Shown here: one piece after another, positions 17,305-25,994 of the stretch
Numbering within the stretch: position 1 is the stretch's first letter
Layout of the letters: the number at the start of each line of letters is the position of its first letter
DNA from: Helicobacter bilis ATCC 51630
GTDB lineage: Bacteria; Campylobacterota; Campylobacteria; Campylobacterales; Helicobacteraceae
Direction: 5' to 3'
Assembly (NCBI RefSeq): GCF_000686565.1
Contig: NZ_JMKW01000011.1
Span: 1-56,119, forward strand
DNA: 56,119 nt
Position numbers and translations under genes: made by a program
Notes under the pieces: model-generated
Database searches by the model: none
What the model was told of the DNA's origin: nothing
The model's input: only the letters and a program-made list of their open reading frames with translations

Positions 17305-18341
17305 AAGCTTTATTTTATATTCTGTTATGTGTATGTTTTATGCCTTATCTTTATGGGGTAGATTCTGGCGAAACAAATGTGAAAAAACGCATTCATGTCA
17401 ATGACGATAAACGAAGTAATTATAAAGTCAATAATTTTACTACCATAAATCTTAACTCAACAAAAAAAGTCAAAAAAGAAGAACCAAAAAAAGAGGTACA
17501 AAAACCTACTAAAAGCTATGAAGATAAACTTCGCTATTTACAATCCTTGCGTTATGAAGTGATGAGTTTAAAAGAGCAAATCGGTGATGATTTTCAAGTC
17601 AGTGTGCCTTATGGGCATTATGTAGATGACAAAACAAGCGCACAACGATTTAATGCCCTAACACAAAGCTATAATGACGCCTTGAAAAAAAGTGGCTTAT
17701 TTGCTGGTGTAAGTATGGGGGTTTTAGATATTTATACAAGCGGTTATATTGATAACAATCTTGTGATAACTCGTATTACACCGCTTGTATATGGTGGTAG
17801 TGGTGGCTATCAAAAGTTTTTCAACCATTATGTAGGCACAAGGCTTTATGGTGGGCTTTTTACTTCATTTTTCAATGATATTTATACCTATGATATAAAA
17901 AATGGCACAACTGCACCTGTGAAAAATCCCTATGGTGGTGATGGGAATTTACAAAGTTTTTATATGTTAGCCTTTATGAGTGCTGATGTGTTGTTTGAAT
18001 TTCCATTTGACAATACATTTAAAAACTATATTGGTGGATTTATGGGGCTAAATATCGGCGTTATGTATTATCGCCCTTATGCTTCACACCCACAAAAAGG
18101 CGATTATTACCCTGCAAAATATATATGGAATTACAACTTGCAAGTAGATTATTCCTTTAATCTTGGCATGAGTCTCACTTTTAATAATATACATAGAGTA
18201 GAAGTAGGACTTGGCATACCTTTCTCATATCTCTCACTACCGGGCTTTGCAGAAAGTGCTGATGTGCTTGAGAAAATACCCTCAAACTTTTGGCGTAGTG
18301 CGGTATTTTTAGCAAACTACCGCATGTTGATAAAGTTTTAG
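17292..18341 (+). CDS. Outer-membrane beta-barrel protein, fourth of the array
   Basis: 349 residues. The ATG at 17292 overlaps the previous stop by 13 bases. The signal peptide (LFYILLCVCFMPYLYG) is followed by a Lys-rich linker (KKVKKEEPKKEVQKPTK) and a helical stretch (LRYLQSLRYEVMSLKEQI) that recalls the third protein. The barrel part (GLFAGVSMGVLDIYTSG, GGFMGLNIGVMYY) ends NYRMLIKF. Last gene of the array. Confidence 0.7.
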   Translation: MGILKALFYILLCVCFMPYLYGVDSGETNVKKRIHVNDDKRSNYKVNNFTTINLNSTKKVKKEEPKKEVQKPTKSYEDKLRYLQSLRYEVMSLKEQIGDDFQVSVPYGHYVDDKTSAQRFNALTQSYNDALKKSGLFAGVSMGVLDIYTSGYIDNNLVITRITPLVYGGSGGYQKFFNHYVGTRLYGGLFTSFFNDIYTYDIKNGTTAPVKNPYGGDGNLQSFYMLAFMSADVLFEFPFDNTFKNYIGGFMGLNIGVMYYRPYASHPQKGDYYPAKYIWNYNLQVDYSFNLGMSLTFNNIHRVEVGLGIPFSYLSLPGFAESADVLEKIPSNFWRSAVFLANYRMLIKF

Positions 18342-18351
18342 AATCTAAAAT

Positions 18352-18465
18352 ATTATCGTTTTGAGTGTAGCGAAAATCCCTCTACACATTTTAATCTTGA
18401 GGCATTTTTACCTTTTTAGTAATGCTTAATACAACAAGAATCTAAATTAGATTCTATATCTAAAC
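18352..18465. repeat. Dispersed repeat copy, matches 40945-41050
   Basis: Begins TCTAAAATATTATCGTTTTG and ends near AACAAGAATCTAAATTA. A clearly related copy lies at 40945-41050, with about 70% identity by eye over roughly 105 bases. The two ends of each copy are roughly complementary (TTGTCATTTTGA against CTCAATATAACAA), so the element is an imperfect palindrome. Confidence 0.6.
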
Positions 18466-18522
18466 TTGTTTAAAGTATAGGTAATAAATGTATCTTATTT
18501 TTAATCTCTGCTACTTTAGAAT

Positions 18523-19566
18523 CTAGCTTTCATTACATGGATATTTTGTATCAAGCCATTTACAAAACTGCATAGAAAAAAGCACAACAAGCCATGACAC
18601 ATAAATCCACAAAAATGCAAACATAATGATTGAGACTGAGCCATAGATATTGCTATAAAACTTATTATAACTCATGTAGTAAAAAAATATGATTTTTAAA
18701 CCATACCACACAATTGCACCAAGCAAACTCGCTAGTATCAACACAAAAAATCGCAATGGCTTATTAGCTGCTACACGAAAAAGCATAGCAAATGCAATCC
18801 AAGTAGCAAGCATAGGCACAAAAGAATAATATTTTGTAATCACAGCATCAGAGTATATATCTACAATCACTGCATTAAAGTAAATCGAAGTAGCAAGAAA
18901 CATGGGTATAAGCGTAATTAAAAGCCAGTATATGATAAAAGAGTCAAAATAACCGCGTTTTTTTGCCTCAAAAATGCGTGCAGCAACATCATCAAAATTC
19001 CTAAAGAATATAAAAGAGCTAATAAGCGAAATGAGAAAGCCTACAAAGCCCATCTCTTTGCCATTTGATAAAAAGTTATCTAGGATTTTTGCGAACTCAT
19101 GGGCATTGTCAGGCAAAATATTATCAAGGATAGATTGTTTTAGAATCTGTAATTGATCTTGAAAACTTGGAAAGAGTGAAAAAAGAGAAAAAAACATTAA
19201 AAAAGCAGGGATAATAGAAAAAATGCTATAAAAACTTAAAGAAGCCGCATAATGAAAGATTCTATCATTATCGGTTACAGCATGCCAACAATATGAGATT
19301 TTTTCACTGATAAAATAGCGATGCTTGGTTATGTTTGCATAAAAATGTTGTAGTTTTTGCAAATAGCCATCTTGCTGTGTTTTATTGTTTTGTGTTTCAT
19401 GTGTGAGATTATTTTTTTGCATTTGTTCTGTTAAAGTTTCGCTATTTGGATTGTGTGCTTGAGAGATTGACTCGTTTTGCGATGTGCTTTCTTCTGCTAT
19501 CGTATTAGCAGAAGTATCTAAAGATTCTGTGTATTTTGTTGTAGTATGAATCTTTGTATCTTGCAC
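18523..19566 (-). CDS. YihY/virulence factor BrkB family membrane protein
   Basis: 347 residues. The first 75 are a polar Gln/Thr/Asn-rich tail, followed by KISYCWHAVTDNDRIFHYAASLSFYSIFSIIP, the family signature around the first membrane helix. About six membrane segments follow, including GFLISLISSFIFF, WLLITLIPMFLATSIYF, FVLILASLLGAIVWY and IMFAFLWIYVSWLVVLFSMQF. The family was once called RNase BN but is an inner-membrane protein of unclear function. The long polar N-terminal tail is unusual for it. The MORN-type gene ends 10 bases upstream in the same direction, so they may be co-transcribed. Confidence 0.85.
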   Translation of the reverse strand: MQDTKIHTTTKYTESLDTSANTIAEESTSQNESISQAHNPNSETLTEQMQKNNLTHETQNNKTQQDGYLQKLQHFYANITKHRYFISEKISYCWHAVTDNDRIFHYAASLSFYSIFSIIPAFLMFFSLFSLFPSFQDQLQILKQSILDNILPDNAHEFAKILDNFLSNGKEMGFVGFLISLISSFIFFRNFDDVAARIFEAKKRGYFDSFIIYWLLITLIPMFLATSIYFNAVIVDIYSDAVITKYYSFVPMLATWIAFAMLFRVAANKPLRFFVLILASLLGAIVWYGLKIIFFYYMSYNKFYSNIYGSVSIIMFAFLWIYVSWLVVLFSMQFCKWLDTKYPCNES

Positions 19567-19576
19567 GCATAAACCT

Positions 19577-20011
19577 TTAATTAAGATATTTTTGGGCTAT
19601 TAGCTTACCATAATAATACTGCAATGCTTGTATCCTTTTCCCCTCAGTTATCACATATAGCCAGTTATGCAACACTCCCTTTTTAAAAGTCGTTTTTAAA
19701 GCTGTATTATCCCTTGCATACTGCGTAAAATCTCCATGCAACACCCCGTCTTTGTAGAAACCTGTGAAATGTGGGCTACCATTTGGATAAAAATGACTGA
19801 ATCTTCCATGCAATTTGTCATCTTTATAATGAACTTCCCATGCAAGTATGCCACTTGGATAATAACCCACAAATTTGCCATGCTTTAATATTCCTTTGCA
19901 TGAACCTTGCATAACAATACCATCAATAATAGTTTTACATGAAGTCATTTTAGTATGTGCATAAAACAATGAAAATGCAAACACTAAAACAACATACCTG
20001 AAAACATTCAT
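19577..20011 (-). CDS. Secreted MORN-type (YwqK-like) repeat protein
   Basis: The ATG at 20011 is preferred over upstream TTG codons. It gives 144 residues with a signal peptide (MNVFRYVVLVFAFSLFYA). The rest is made of MORN-like units: GKFVGYYPSGILAWEVHY, DKLHGRFSHFYPNGSPHF, GVLHGDFTQYARDNTALK. Such proteins are abundant in Helicobacter and often annotated as YwqK-family antitoxin, but no toxin gene is adjacent and the signal peptide argues for an envelope location. A second MORN gene, broken, is at 28724-29368. Confidence 0.7.
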   Translation of the reverse strand: MNVFRYVVLVFAFSLFYAHTKMTSCKTIIDGIVMQGSCKGILKHGKFVGYYPSGILAWEVHYKDDKLHGRFSHFYPNGSPHFTGFYKDGVLHGDFTQYARDNTALKTTFKKGVLHNWLYVITEGKRIQALQYYYGKLIAQKYLN

Positions 20012-20151
20012 TCCCAACAAGAAAATACCCTAAAAAATGTGAAAAAAGAAATAAGAGTGAGACTATAATAAGAGTTTATTGCCACAAAAGGCAGACTAAG
20101 CGAAAATCCAGCATGAAGCCAAATTTTCACAATAGTCCAAATGGCTGAAAG

Positions 20152-20595
20152 TTACTTTACTTTAAGCACCGCATTGATTTTTTTCAATTTATCTTCTTCA
20201 AGTAGATAGCGTAAATTGCGTTCATCTTGTTTGCTTTTTCTAAACTCTTCTTCTTTTTTAGTGATTCTATGAAGAATTTCAGTAGCTTTAGAAACATTTC
20301 TATTTGCTTGTGCTTCTTCTAAGTCTAAACGCAAATTTTTAACATCAAATTCCACCGCATCTCTGTATTGTTTGAACTTCTCTGTTTGTGCTTTAACTGC
20401 CTTGAGAGTATCAAACTCAATTTGTGCAATTTCTCTTTTTTGTTTTAAGTTTGCAGTCGCATAAAGCTCTTTTACAACGCCTTTAGGTGCAACAGAAGCA
20501 CCGATAACATGCTCATGGTGAGCCATATTAGGACATGCGAAAAGCAACCCGCTTGTTGCTATAGAAACAAACATCAACTTCTTAAGAACCATCAT
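20152..20595 (-). CDS. Small periplasmic helical protein
   Basis: 147 residues from ATG 20595 (or the next codon) behind AAAGGAG. Signal peptide (KKLMFVSIATSGLLFA) followed by CPNMAHHEHVIG, where Cys, Met and His could bind metal. Nearly all the rest is charged helix (LKQKREIAQIEFDTLKAVKA, LRLDLEEAQANRN, KKEEEFRKSKQDERNLRYLL). The look recalls Spy/CpxP periplasmic chaperones or metal sensors, but I do not see the LTxxQ motif, so this is only a comparison. Single-gene unit with its own -10 box. Confidence 0.6.
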   Translation of the reverse strand: MMVLKKLMFVSIATSGLLFACPNMAHHEHVIGASVAPKGVVKELYATANLKQKREIAQIEFDTLKAVKAQTEKFKQYRDAVEFDVKNLRLDLEEAQANRNVSKATEILHRITKKEEEFRKSKQDERNLRYLLEEDKLKKINAVLKVK

Positions 20596-20637
20596 AACTT
20601 CTCCTTTGGCATAGAAAAAATAAAAATTATGAATGGC

Positions 20638-20643
20638 ATTATA
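20638..20643 (-). promoter_or_regulatory. Probable -10 box for the small periplasmic protein
   Basis: TATAAT on the minus strand, 43 bases upstream of the start codon at 20595. Confidence 0.5.
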
Positions 20644-20918
20644 ACGAAATATAATGAGTTTTAAACATAATTTTTGTAAAAAATAGATATTTTGGTTTAT
20701 TGTTAGTTACCAAATCTATTGAAATACCTTGCTACATGATATTCAATATCTTTGCAAAATCAACATATAATGCTTATAACAGCCACAACACTAGCATTCA
20801 TTTATAGTAAGACTAGATTCTACATGTCAAGCCAAGAATAATCAAAACTATATGCTTAAAGTAACTTGACTAAACGCATATAGTTTTACAATGATTCTCT
20901 CATTCACACAATAAACGC
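20644..20918. other. AT-rich gap between msbA and the periplasmic protein gene
   Basis: No gene found. Contains the perfect inverted repeat listed as a terminator at 20844-20887. The rest shows nothing recognisable. Confidence 0.5.
20844..20887 (-). terminator. Perfect 12-bp inverted repeat downstream of msbA
   Basis: AAAACTATATGC (20844-20855) and GCATATAGTTTT (20876-20887) are exact complements around a 20-base loop, about 30 bases after the msbA stop. On the minus strand the stem runs into TTTTGATT. A terminator fits, but the long loop leaves a protein-binding palindrome possible. Confidence 0.5.
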
Positions 20919-22667
20919 CTATGCAAGATCTTCATCTTTTACTCTTCCCTTCTTTCTCTCTTCTTGATATTCTTGCTGTGTCCAAATGTTTAGAATCTTA
21001 CCCTCACTCATTTGCACGACTCTTTGAGCTAACTCAATGGTGCTTGGTCTGTGTGCTACAACGATTAAAATTTTATCTTTTTGCAATGTAGCAAGTGCAT
21101 CTTTAATAGATTCTTCTGTTTCTTCGTCAAGGGCACTTGTGGCTTCATCAAGTATTAAAATATCTGGATTCTTATAAATTGCCCTTGCGATAGCTATTCT
21201 CTGTCTTTGCCCTCCACTTAAATTTGTCCCAAACTCATCAAGGATAGTTTCTATACCATCATCAAGTTGTGATACAAACTCATACGCCTGTGCTTTTTTT
21301 AGCGCATCAATCACTTTTTCTTCATCAATTTCCATGCCATAGGCAACATTACTTGCAATACTTCCATGGAATATAAAAATTCTTTGTGTTACAATAGATA
21401 TATTTTTACGCAAACTCTCTTGTGAAAGATCTTTTAAATCATAATTATTAATGAGAATCTTGCCTTCATTTGGCTCATAAAGTCGCAGTAAAAGACTCAT
21501 TAAAGAGCTTTTTCCGCTACCACTTTTGCCAATAACAGCTGTCGTTGTGTTTCTCTCAAACTTCAAAGAGAGATTATTAATCGCAGTGAAATCATCATAT
21601 TTCAGCGTAATATTTTGTGCCTCAATAGATTCTATAGGAGACTTTAGAATCTCTTTGCCATCAATAATTTTTGACTCCCTATCAATAATGTCTGATAATC
21701 TCTCATTTGCCACAAGGGCTGGTTGCACCCCTGCAAAGCTTCCATTTAATCCCTTTAATGGCTTATAGAGTAAAAACATAGCCGCCATAAGTGAGAAAAA
21801 CTGCCCAGCACTCATATTATCCCGCAATACTTCTAGCCCACCTATGATAATGACAATCGCCATGCCTATTGAGCCAAAAAGCTCCATAAGCGGTGAAGTG
21901 AGTAGTCCTACTCTTGTTGATTTTCGTCCCAAACGAAACATCTCATTGCTATAATCTTTATATTGTTTAAACTCTAGTTTTTCCCCATTACTTGCCTTAA
22001 TAATCTCTATATTATTAATAATCTCAAATACCCTTGAATTCATATTAACACTTGTTTGAAAGCTTTGATTCGCAAGAGATCTTAGCTTTTTTGCAATGAA
22101 ACGAATGGGGATAATAGATAAAGGCATAATCATTAATGCAAGCAAGGCTAAAAACGAGCCATTATATACAATAACCGCACTATATGCAACAATCGTTAAT
22201 ATCGTGCTTAAAAAATTCATAAGATAACCCGTAGCAAAATACGACACCACAGAAATATCACTAATACGCGCTAGAATCTCACCGCTACGCATACGATTAA
22301 AGAAATCAAGCTCAAACCCCAAAACTCGCTTCATCACCTTTTGTCTTACTAGATTTTCAACATTTGCATTAATGTAAGAGAGATAATAGCCCTGCATATA
22401 AATCCCAAGCCCTTTAATAAAAAATATTGTAATAAGAACCAAAGGCATGATATAAAGCATTGCTTCATTCTTATCTTTAAACACATCATCAATTAAAGGT
22501 TGTATCACATACGCACTGCCACCAGATCCAAGCGCAGCAAGCACCATGCCAACAAGCACCATAAAATACTGCCATTTGTGCTGCTTCACATAGGGTCCAA
22601 ATCGTTTATAAACAAGTTTAAAATCTTTGCGTAAATTAAGGGATTGTGTTTGCTTATCATCAGTCAT
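20919..22667 (-). CDS. msbA: MsbA-type lipid A/lipid exporter, ABC permease-ATPase fusion
   Basis: 582 residues. The membrane half holds about six helices (YFMVLVGMVLAALGSG, LVLITIFFIKGLGIYMQGYYLSYI, FLALLALMIMPLSIIP). The ATPase half has Walker A IGKSGSGKSS, signature LSGGQRQRIAIARAI and Walker B ILILDEATSALDEETEE. Half-transporters of this form flip lipid A-core across the inner membrane as homodimers. The divergent neighbour is a surface carbamoylation locus, consistent with an envelope region. The close paralogue PglK (glycan flippase) is the main alternative. Confidence 0.85.
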   Translation of the reverse strand: MTDDKQTQSLNLRKDFKLVYKRFGPYVKQHKWQYFMVLVGMVLAALGSGGSAYVIQPLIDDVFKDKNEAMLYIMPLVLITIFFIKGLGIYMQGYYLSYINANVENLVRQKVMKRVLGFELDFFNRMRSGEILARISDISVVSYFATGYLMNFLSTILTIVAYSAVIVYNGSFLALLALMIMPLSIIPIRFIAKKLRSLANQSFQTSVNMNSRVFEIINNIEIIKASNGEKLEFKQYKDYSNEMFRLGRKSTRVGLLTSPLMELFGSIGMAIVIIIGGLEVLRDNMSAGQFFSLMAAMFLLYKPLKGLNGSFAGVQPALVANERLSDIIDRESKIIDGKEILKSPIESIEAQNITLKYDDFTAINNLSLKFERNTTTAVIGKSGSGKSSLMSLLLRLYEPNEGKILINNYDLKDLSQESLRKNISIVTQRIFIFHGSIASNVAYGMEIDEEKVIDALKKAQAYEFVSQLDDGIETILDEFGTNLSGGQRQRIAIARAIYKNPDILILDEATSALDEETEESIKDALATLQKDKILIVVAHRPSTIELAQRVVQMSEGKILNIWTQQEYQEERKKGRVKDEDLA

Positions 22668-22802
22668 TTCTTATACTTCCTTAATAATTCTGTTTAACAA
22701 AAAAATAAAGCAAGATTCTAACATATTTGAATAAACTATGACAAAAGGTAAAAGCGTGTAATGTTATACAGAAACAAATAATAAGTCTTAATAATTTTAT
22801 GC

Positions 22803-22808
22803 TAGAAT
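22803..22808 (+). promoter_or_regulatory. Probable -10 box for the carbamoyltransferase operon
   Basis: TAGAAT with a TATGC 5' extension, 57 bases before the ATG at 22865. The leader ends in AAAAAGGATAGCAATG, nearly identical to the purS ribosome site. Confidence 0.45.
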
Positions 22809-23046
22809 ACGCCGATTAGAATCTCAAATCTACCACATATTAGATATTAGCAAAAAGGATAGCAATGATAATTTTAGGTATTTCAGCCTTTTACCAAGAT
22901 AGTGCCATAGCCCTATTAGAAGATGACAGAATCCTTTTTGCCTTGCAAGAAGAGAGACTATCTCGCATTAAGGCTGATAGCACATTTCCTAAACTATCCA
23001 TTGAAGCGGCATTAAACTATATAAATAACAACTGCCACGATTATAT

Positions 23047-23062
23047 GGGGGGGGGGGGGGGG
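23047..23062 (+). repeat. Poly-G tract (16 G) in the carbamoyltransferase gene
   Basis: The run begins with the G of an ATG codon at residue 61 and is followed by TGA in the current frame. Multiples of three (15 or 18) restore the downstream frame. Confidence 0.92.
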
Positions 23063-23135
23063 TGAATACCCCAAAATCACTCCACAAGATTTAACCAACT
23101 TAGAATCTACTTTTGAAAACGCCCAAGCCCAAGAC

Positions 23136-23260
23136 GATTCTAAGAATTGCGGTGGGGCTTTGCGTGTTTTGGGGCAATTTGTGGATAGGAGTTACCTAAA
23201 AGGTAATGACTACCCACAAATTGCCCCAATCGCGTCAAATTGCTCACCCAAAGCTGAATC
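23136..23260 (+). repeat. Palindromic element copy A, inside carbamoyltransferase coding sequence
   Basis: 125-bp element bounded by GATTC and GAATC. Its core (23171-23227) is an imperfect 26-bp hairpin with loop TAAAA; four of 26 positions mismatch by my count. The apex reads GGAGTTACC...GGTAATGAC. The outer arms include GAATTGCGGTGGGGCTTTG and TTGCTCACCCAAAG. It keeps the reading frame open and adds about 42 residues (around KNCGGALRVLGQFVDRSYLK). Copy B at 24248-24370 is its inverted relative. Confidence 0.8.
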
Positions 23261-24247
23261 GCTCCCAAAGCCAACACCCCTAACACTAGATTCCATCGAT
23301 TCCTTTGTCTTTTACGACAAACCCTTCCTAACCTTTGAACGCCTGTTTGAGACCTACTTTGCCACCGCGCCAAAGGGCTTTCTAAGCTTTGTAAAGGCTA
23401 TCCCTGTATGGCTTTCAACAAAGCTTTTCTTAAAAGAAACCATCGCACGAGAGCTAGAATCTTTGTATAAAAAACTCTATCCGCAAAAAAGTAAGCAAGA
23501 AATTAAAGCCTTTAAACAAAAAGTGCTTAATAATCTCTACTTTAGTGAGCATCATTTAAGCCATTGTAGTTCCGCATTTTTCCCAAGTCCTTTTAAGGAC
23601 GCTGGAATTCTAACCCTTGATGGCATAGGCGAGGGGCGACTACGACTATTGCTAAGGGGTAAGATAATCATATTGAGATTTTACAAGAGCTGCATTTTCC
23701 GCACTCTCTAGGGCTTTTGTATTCTGCTTTTACTTATTATCTAGGTTTTAAAGTCAATTCTGGTGAATATAAAGTGATGGGCTTAGCCCCTTATGGAGAG
23801 CCAAAGTTTGTAGATATTATCAAAACGCATTTAGTAGATATGAAGCCTGATGGGAGCTTTTCACTCAATATGAAGTATTTCTCCTACACCTATGGGCTAA
23901 AGATGACAAATGCCAAGTTTGACAGCCTTTTTCACGCACAGAGAAGCCCAGAATCTAAGCTAGAACAAATCCATATGGATATAGCCGCAAGCTTGCAAGT
24001 AGTAACTGAAGAAATAATGATAGCCCTAGCTCGCACCACAGCAAAACTTAGTGGCAGTAGGAATCTTGTTTTAAGTGGTGGTGTCGCGCTAAACTGCGTG
24101 GGTAATGGCAAGATTTATCAAAAGCTTATCAAAGAAGAAAAGATTTTGGATCATATTTGGATACAGCCAGCAAGTGGAGATGCGGGGAGTGCGGTGGGGT
24201 GTGCCTTAGCGTTTTACCATATAGAATGCCAACAGCCTAGAATCGTG

Positions 24248-24370
24248 GATTCGGTCTTGGGTGAGCATTCGCACGATTGCCAAAATTTGGGGGCAGGAGT
24301 TACCTTGTCGGTAATGACTGCCCCCAAATTTCAGCAAAGCCTACAAAGCCCCACCGCAATTCCTAGAATC
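24248..24370 (-). repeat. Palindromic element copy B, opposite orientation to copy A
   Basis: 123-bp element bounded by GATTC and GAATC. The reverse complement of copy A aligns along its length: CTTGGGTGAGCA near the left end, AAAGCCCCACCGCAATTC near the right end. The core (24283-24331) is a 22-bp hairpin with 19 pairs and loop TTGTC, with the same GGAGTTACC...GGTAATGAC apex. Open in the host frame. Confidence 0.8.
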
Positions 24371-24536
24371 CGTGAAGAAAAACAAGCCGAGTGTGAAAAA
24401 GCGGATTCTCGCAATGAAACCCAAAATGTAAGTGAGCCAACAAAGGATTCTAGGAGTTTCACCCAAAACGCAGAAAATGTGTTTTGTAACCAAGCAGATA
24501 GGCGGCAGGATTTTTGTGATAAAAATGGGGCTTTGC

Positions 24537-24574
24537 AAGGCGAAGCAAGGGAATTACCTAAAGCGGTAATGACC
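24537..24574 (+). repeat. Partial palindromic element C
   Basis: Has GGGGCTTTGC (24537-24546) followed by the apex GGGAATTACC / TAAAGC / GGTAATGACC (24549-24574), but the long outer stem seen in A and B is degraded. Confidence 0.55.
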
Positions 24575-24742
24575 GAAGCTGAGCCGAAGCAATCGCCATT
24601 TTTAGCCAAAAAGCCAACGCCAAAGATAAGCCCAAGCAATTCTAAGATTTTGGAGTTAGAATCGGGGTTTTCAAACGCCACAAATATAAAAGGGTCGCAG
24701 GCGGAAGGATTTGCCGATGATTTTGTGGGTTGCGCACGGCGA

Positions 24743-24787
24743 GCGGTGGGCGAAGGGATTTACCTAGCGGAGAGCCAAGCCCACCGC
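24743..24787 (+). repeat. Partial palindromic element D
   Basis: GCGGTGGGC (24743-24751) pairs perfectly with GCCCACCGC (24779-24787) around a segment containing GGGATTTACCTAGCGG, a decayed form of the same apex. Also inside the carbamoyltransferase frame. Confidence 0.5.
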
Positions 24788-25598
24788 GCAGACTCCCGCA
24801 AAAGCGCGGCAAAGCCAACGCCTTTGCTAAAAGATTCTATGCAAGGAAGCTATTTAGGATTGTCTTACTCTAACGACGAAGTCCAAGCCACGCTAGATTC
24901 CCTAAACGCAGTCTATGAAAAGCATAATTTTGACACGATTAAAACACTTACTGCAAAAGCCCTAACACAAGGCAAAGTTGTGGGTTGGCATCAAGGGCGG
25001 TGTGAGTTTGGACCTAGGGCGTTGGGGGCTAGATCAATTTTGGGCGACCCACGCAATACCACAATGCAAAAGACAATGAATCTAAAGATTAAATACAGAG
25101 AATCTTTCCGCCCATTTGCCCCAAGTGTGCTGGACTTTGCCATAAATGAGTGGTTTGAGTGTGATTACATTAGCCCATATATGCTGCTTGTAGCCCCTGT
25201 GAAAAGGGAGAAATGCTACCCACTCACACAAGAGCAAAAAGAGCTTTTTGGTATAGATAAGCTTAATATCGTTAGAAGCGAGATCCCAAGTGTAACGCAT
25301 ATTGACTATTCTGCGAGAATCCAAAGCGTGCATAGAGAGACTAACCCGCGTTATTACGCTTTGATAGAAGAGTTTTATAAACTTAGCGGTGTGCCTGTGC
25401 TAGTGAATACGAGCTTTAATGTGCGGGGCGAGCCTATGGTGTGTAGCCCTTATGATTCTTATGCGTGTTTTATGGGGACGGAGATGGATATGCTAGTGAT
25501 TGAGGATTTTATCCTGTATAAAGAGAAACAACCACAAGAGCATATCGCAAAGTTTAGAGATATTAAAGACAAATATGAGCTTGATTAAGGGAGAAGTT

Positions 25599-25976
25599 AT
25601 GACAAACAATAGTGATTTACGCGTATTTTTAGGCATTTGGGCGGGGATTTTTGCAGTGTTTTTACTCTCTGGAATCTTATTGCACGACATTTATAGAATC
25701 TGGGCAATTGTGGGGCTTGGCATAGCTTTAGCCTTGCAAGTTTATCCTAAAGCTAGTGTGCCACTTTACATTACACAAGTTAAGCTTGGCAGTGTGATTG
25801 GTTGGTGCATTTCTCGTGCAACTTTGGTGGTGTTGTATTTTTGCGTATTTGTGCCTTTAGGACTAGTCTTTCACCTAATAGGACGCAATGTTTTGGGAGC
25901 AAGACTTGACAAAGAAAAGGATAGTTATCTTATCTCTCGTCAAAAGCAACCTGTAAGTATGAAAAATCAATTTTAG
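25599..25976 (+). CDS. SxtJ-family small membrane protein
   Basis: 125 residues from ATG 25599 behind AAGGGAGAAG, 10 bases after the carbamoyltransferase stop. Three or so membrane segments: FLGIWAGIFAVFLLSGILL, IWAIVGLGIALALQVYP and ATLVVLYFCVFVPLGLVFHLIG, then RNVLGARLDKEKDSYLISR. Proteins of this plan sit beside NodU/SxtI carbamoyltransferases in many genomes, including saxitoxin clusters (sxtJ). Their biochemical role is not established. The call rests on size, topology and neighbour. Confidence 0.72.
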   Translation: MTNNSDLRVFLGIWAGIFAVFLLSGILLHDIYRIWAIVGLGIALALQVYPKASVPLYITQVKLGSVIGWCISRATLVVLYFCVFVPLGLVFHLIGRNVLGARLDKEKDSYLISRQKQPVSMKNQF

Positions 25977-25994
25977 AAAATGAAAGGAGATTCT

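Larger units (their letters stand above)
22865..25588 (+). pseudogene. NodU/CmcH/SxtI-type O-carbamoyltransferase, with G16 tract, two further lesions and repeat insertions
   Basis: The family transfers carbamoyl groups to hydroxyls through carbamoyl-AMP. The N-terminus is canonical (ILGISAFYQDSAIALLEDD, LQEERLSRIK), then a G16 tract (23047-23062) leads to TGA. A run of 15 or 18 G would read EYPKITPQDL onward. The active-site segment SEHHLSHCSSAFFPSPF follows. Near 23631 one base appears lost (LTLDGIGE should run into WATTT), and an in-frame TAA sits at 23660-23662, after which HIEILQELHFPHSLGLLYSAF resumes. The C-terminal half carries LSGGVALNCVGNGKI, CEFGPRALGARSILGDPR and FRPFAPSVL. About 907 codons against roughly 550-620 usual; the excess comes mostly from repeat insertions near 23136-23260 and 24248-24830. 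Probably inactive here, though read errors could explain part of it. Confidence 0.82.

Noticed and set aside
19577-20011. Toxin-antitoxin call from the YwqK-type MORN protein
   Set aside because: It has a signal peptide and no adjacent toxin gene, so a cytoplasmic antitoxin role is not supported.
22865-23065. Independent short gene of 66 codons
   Set aside because: It is the N-terminus of the carbamoyltransferase, cut by the G16 tract, and not a separate protein.
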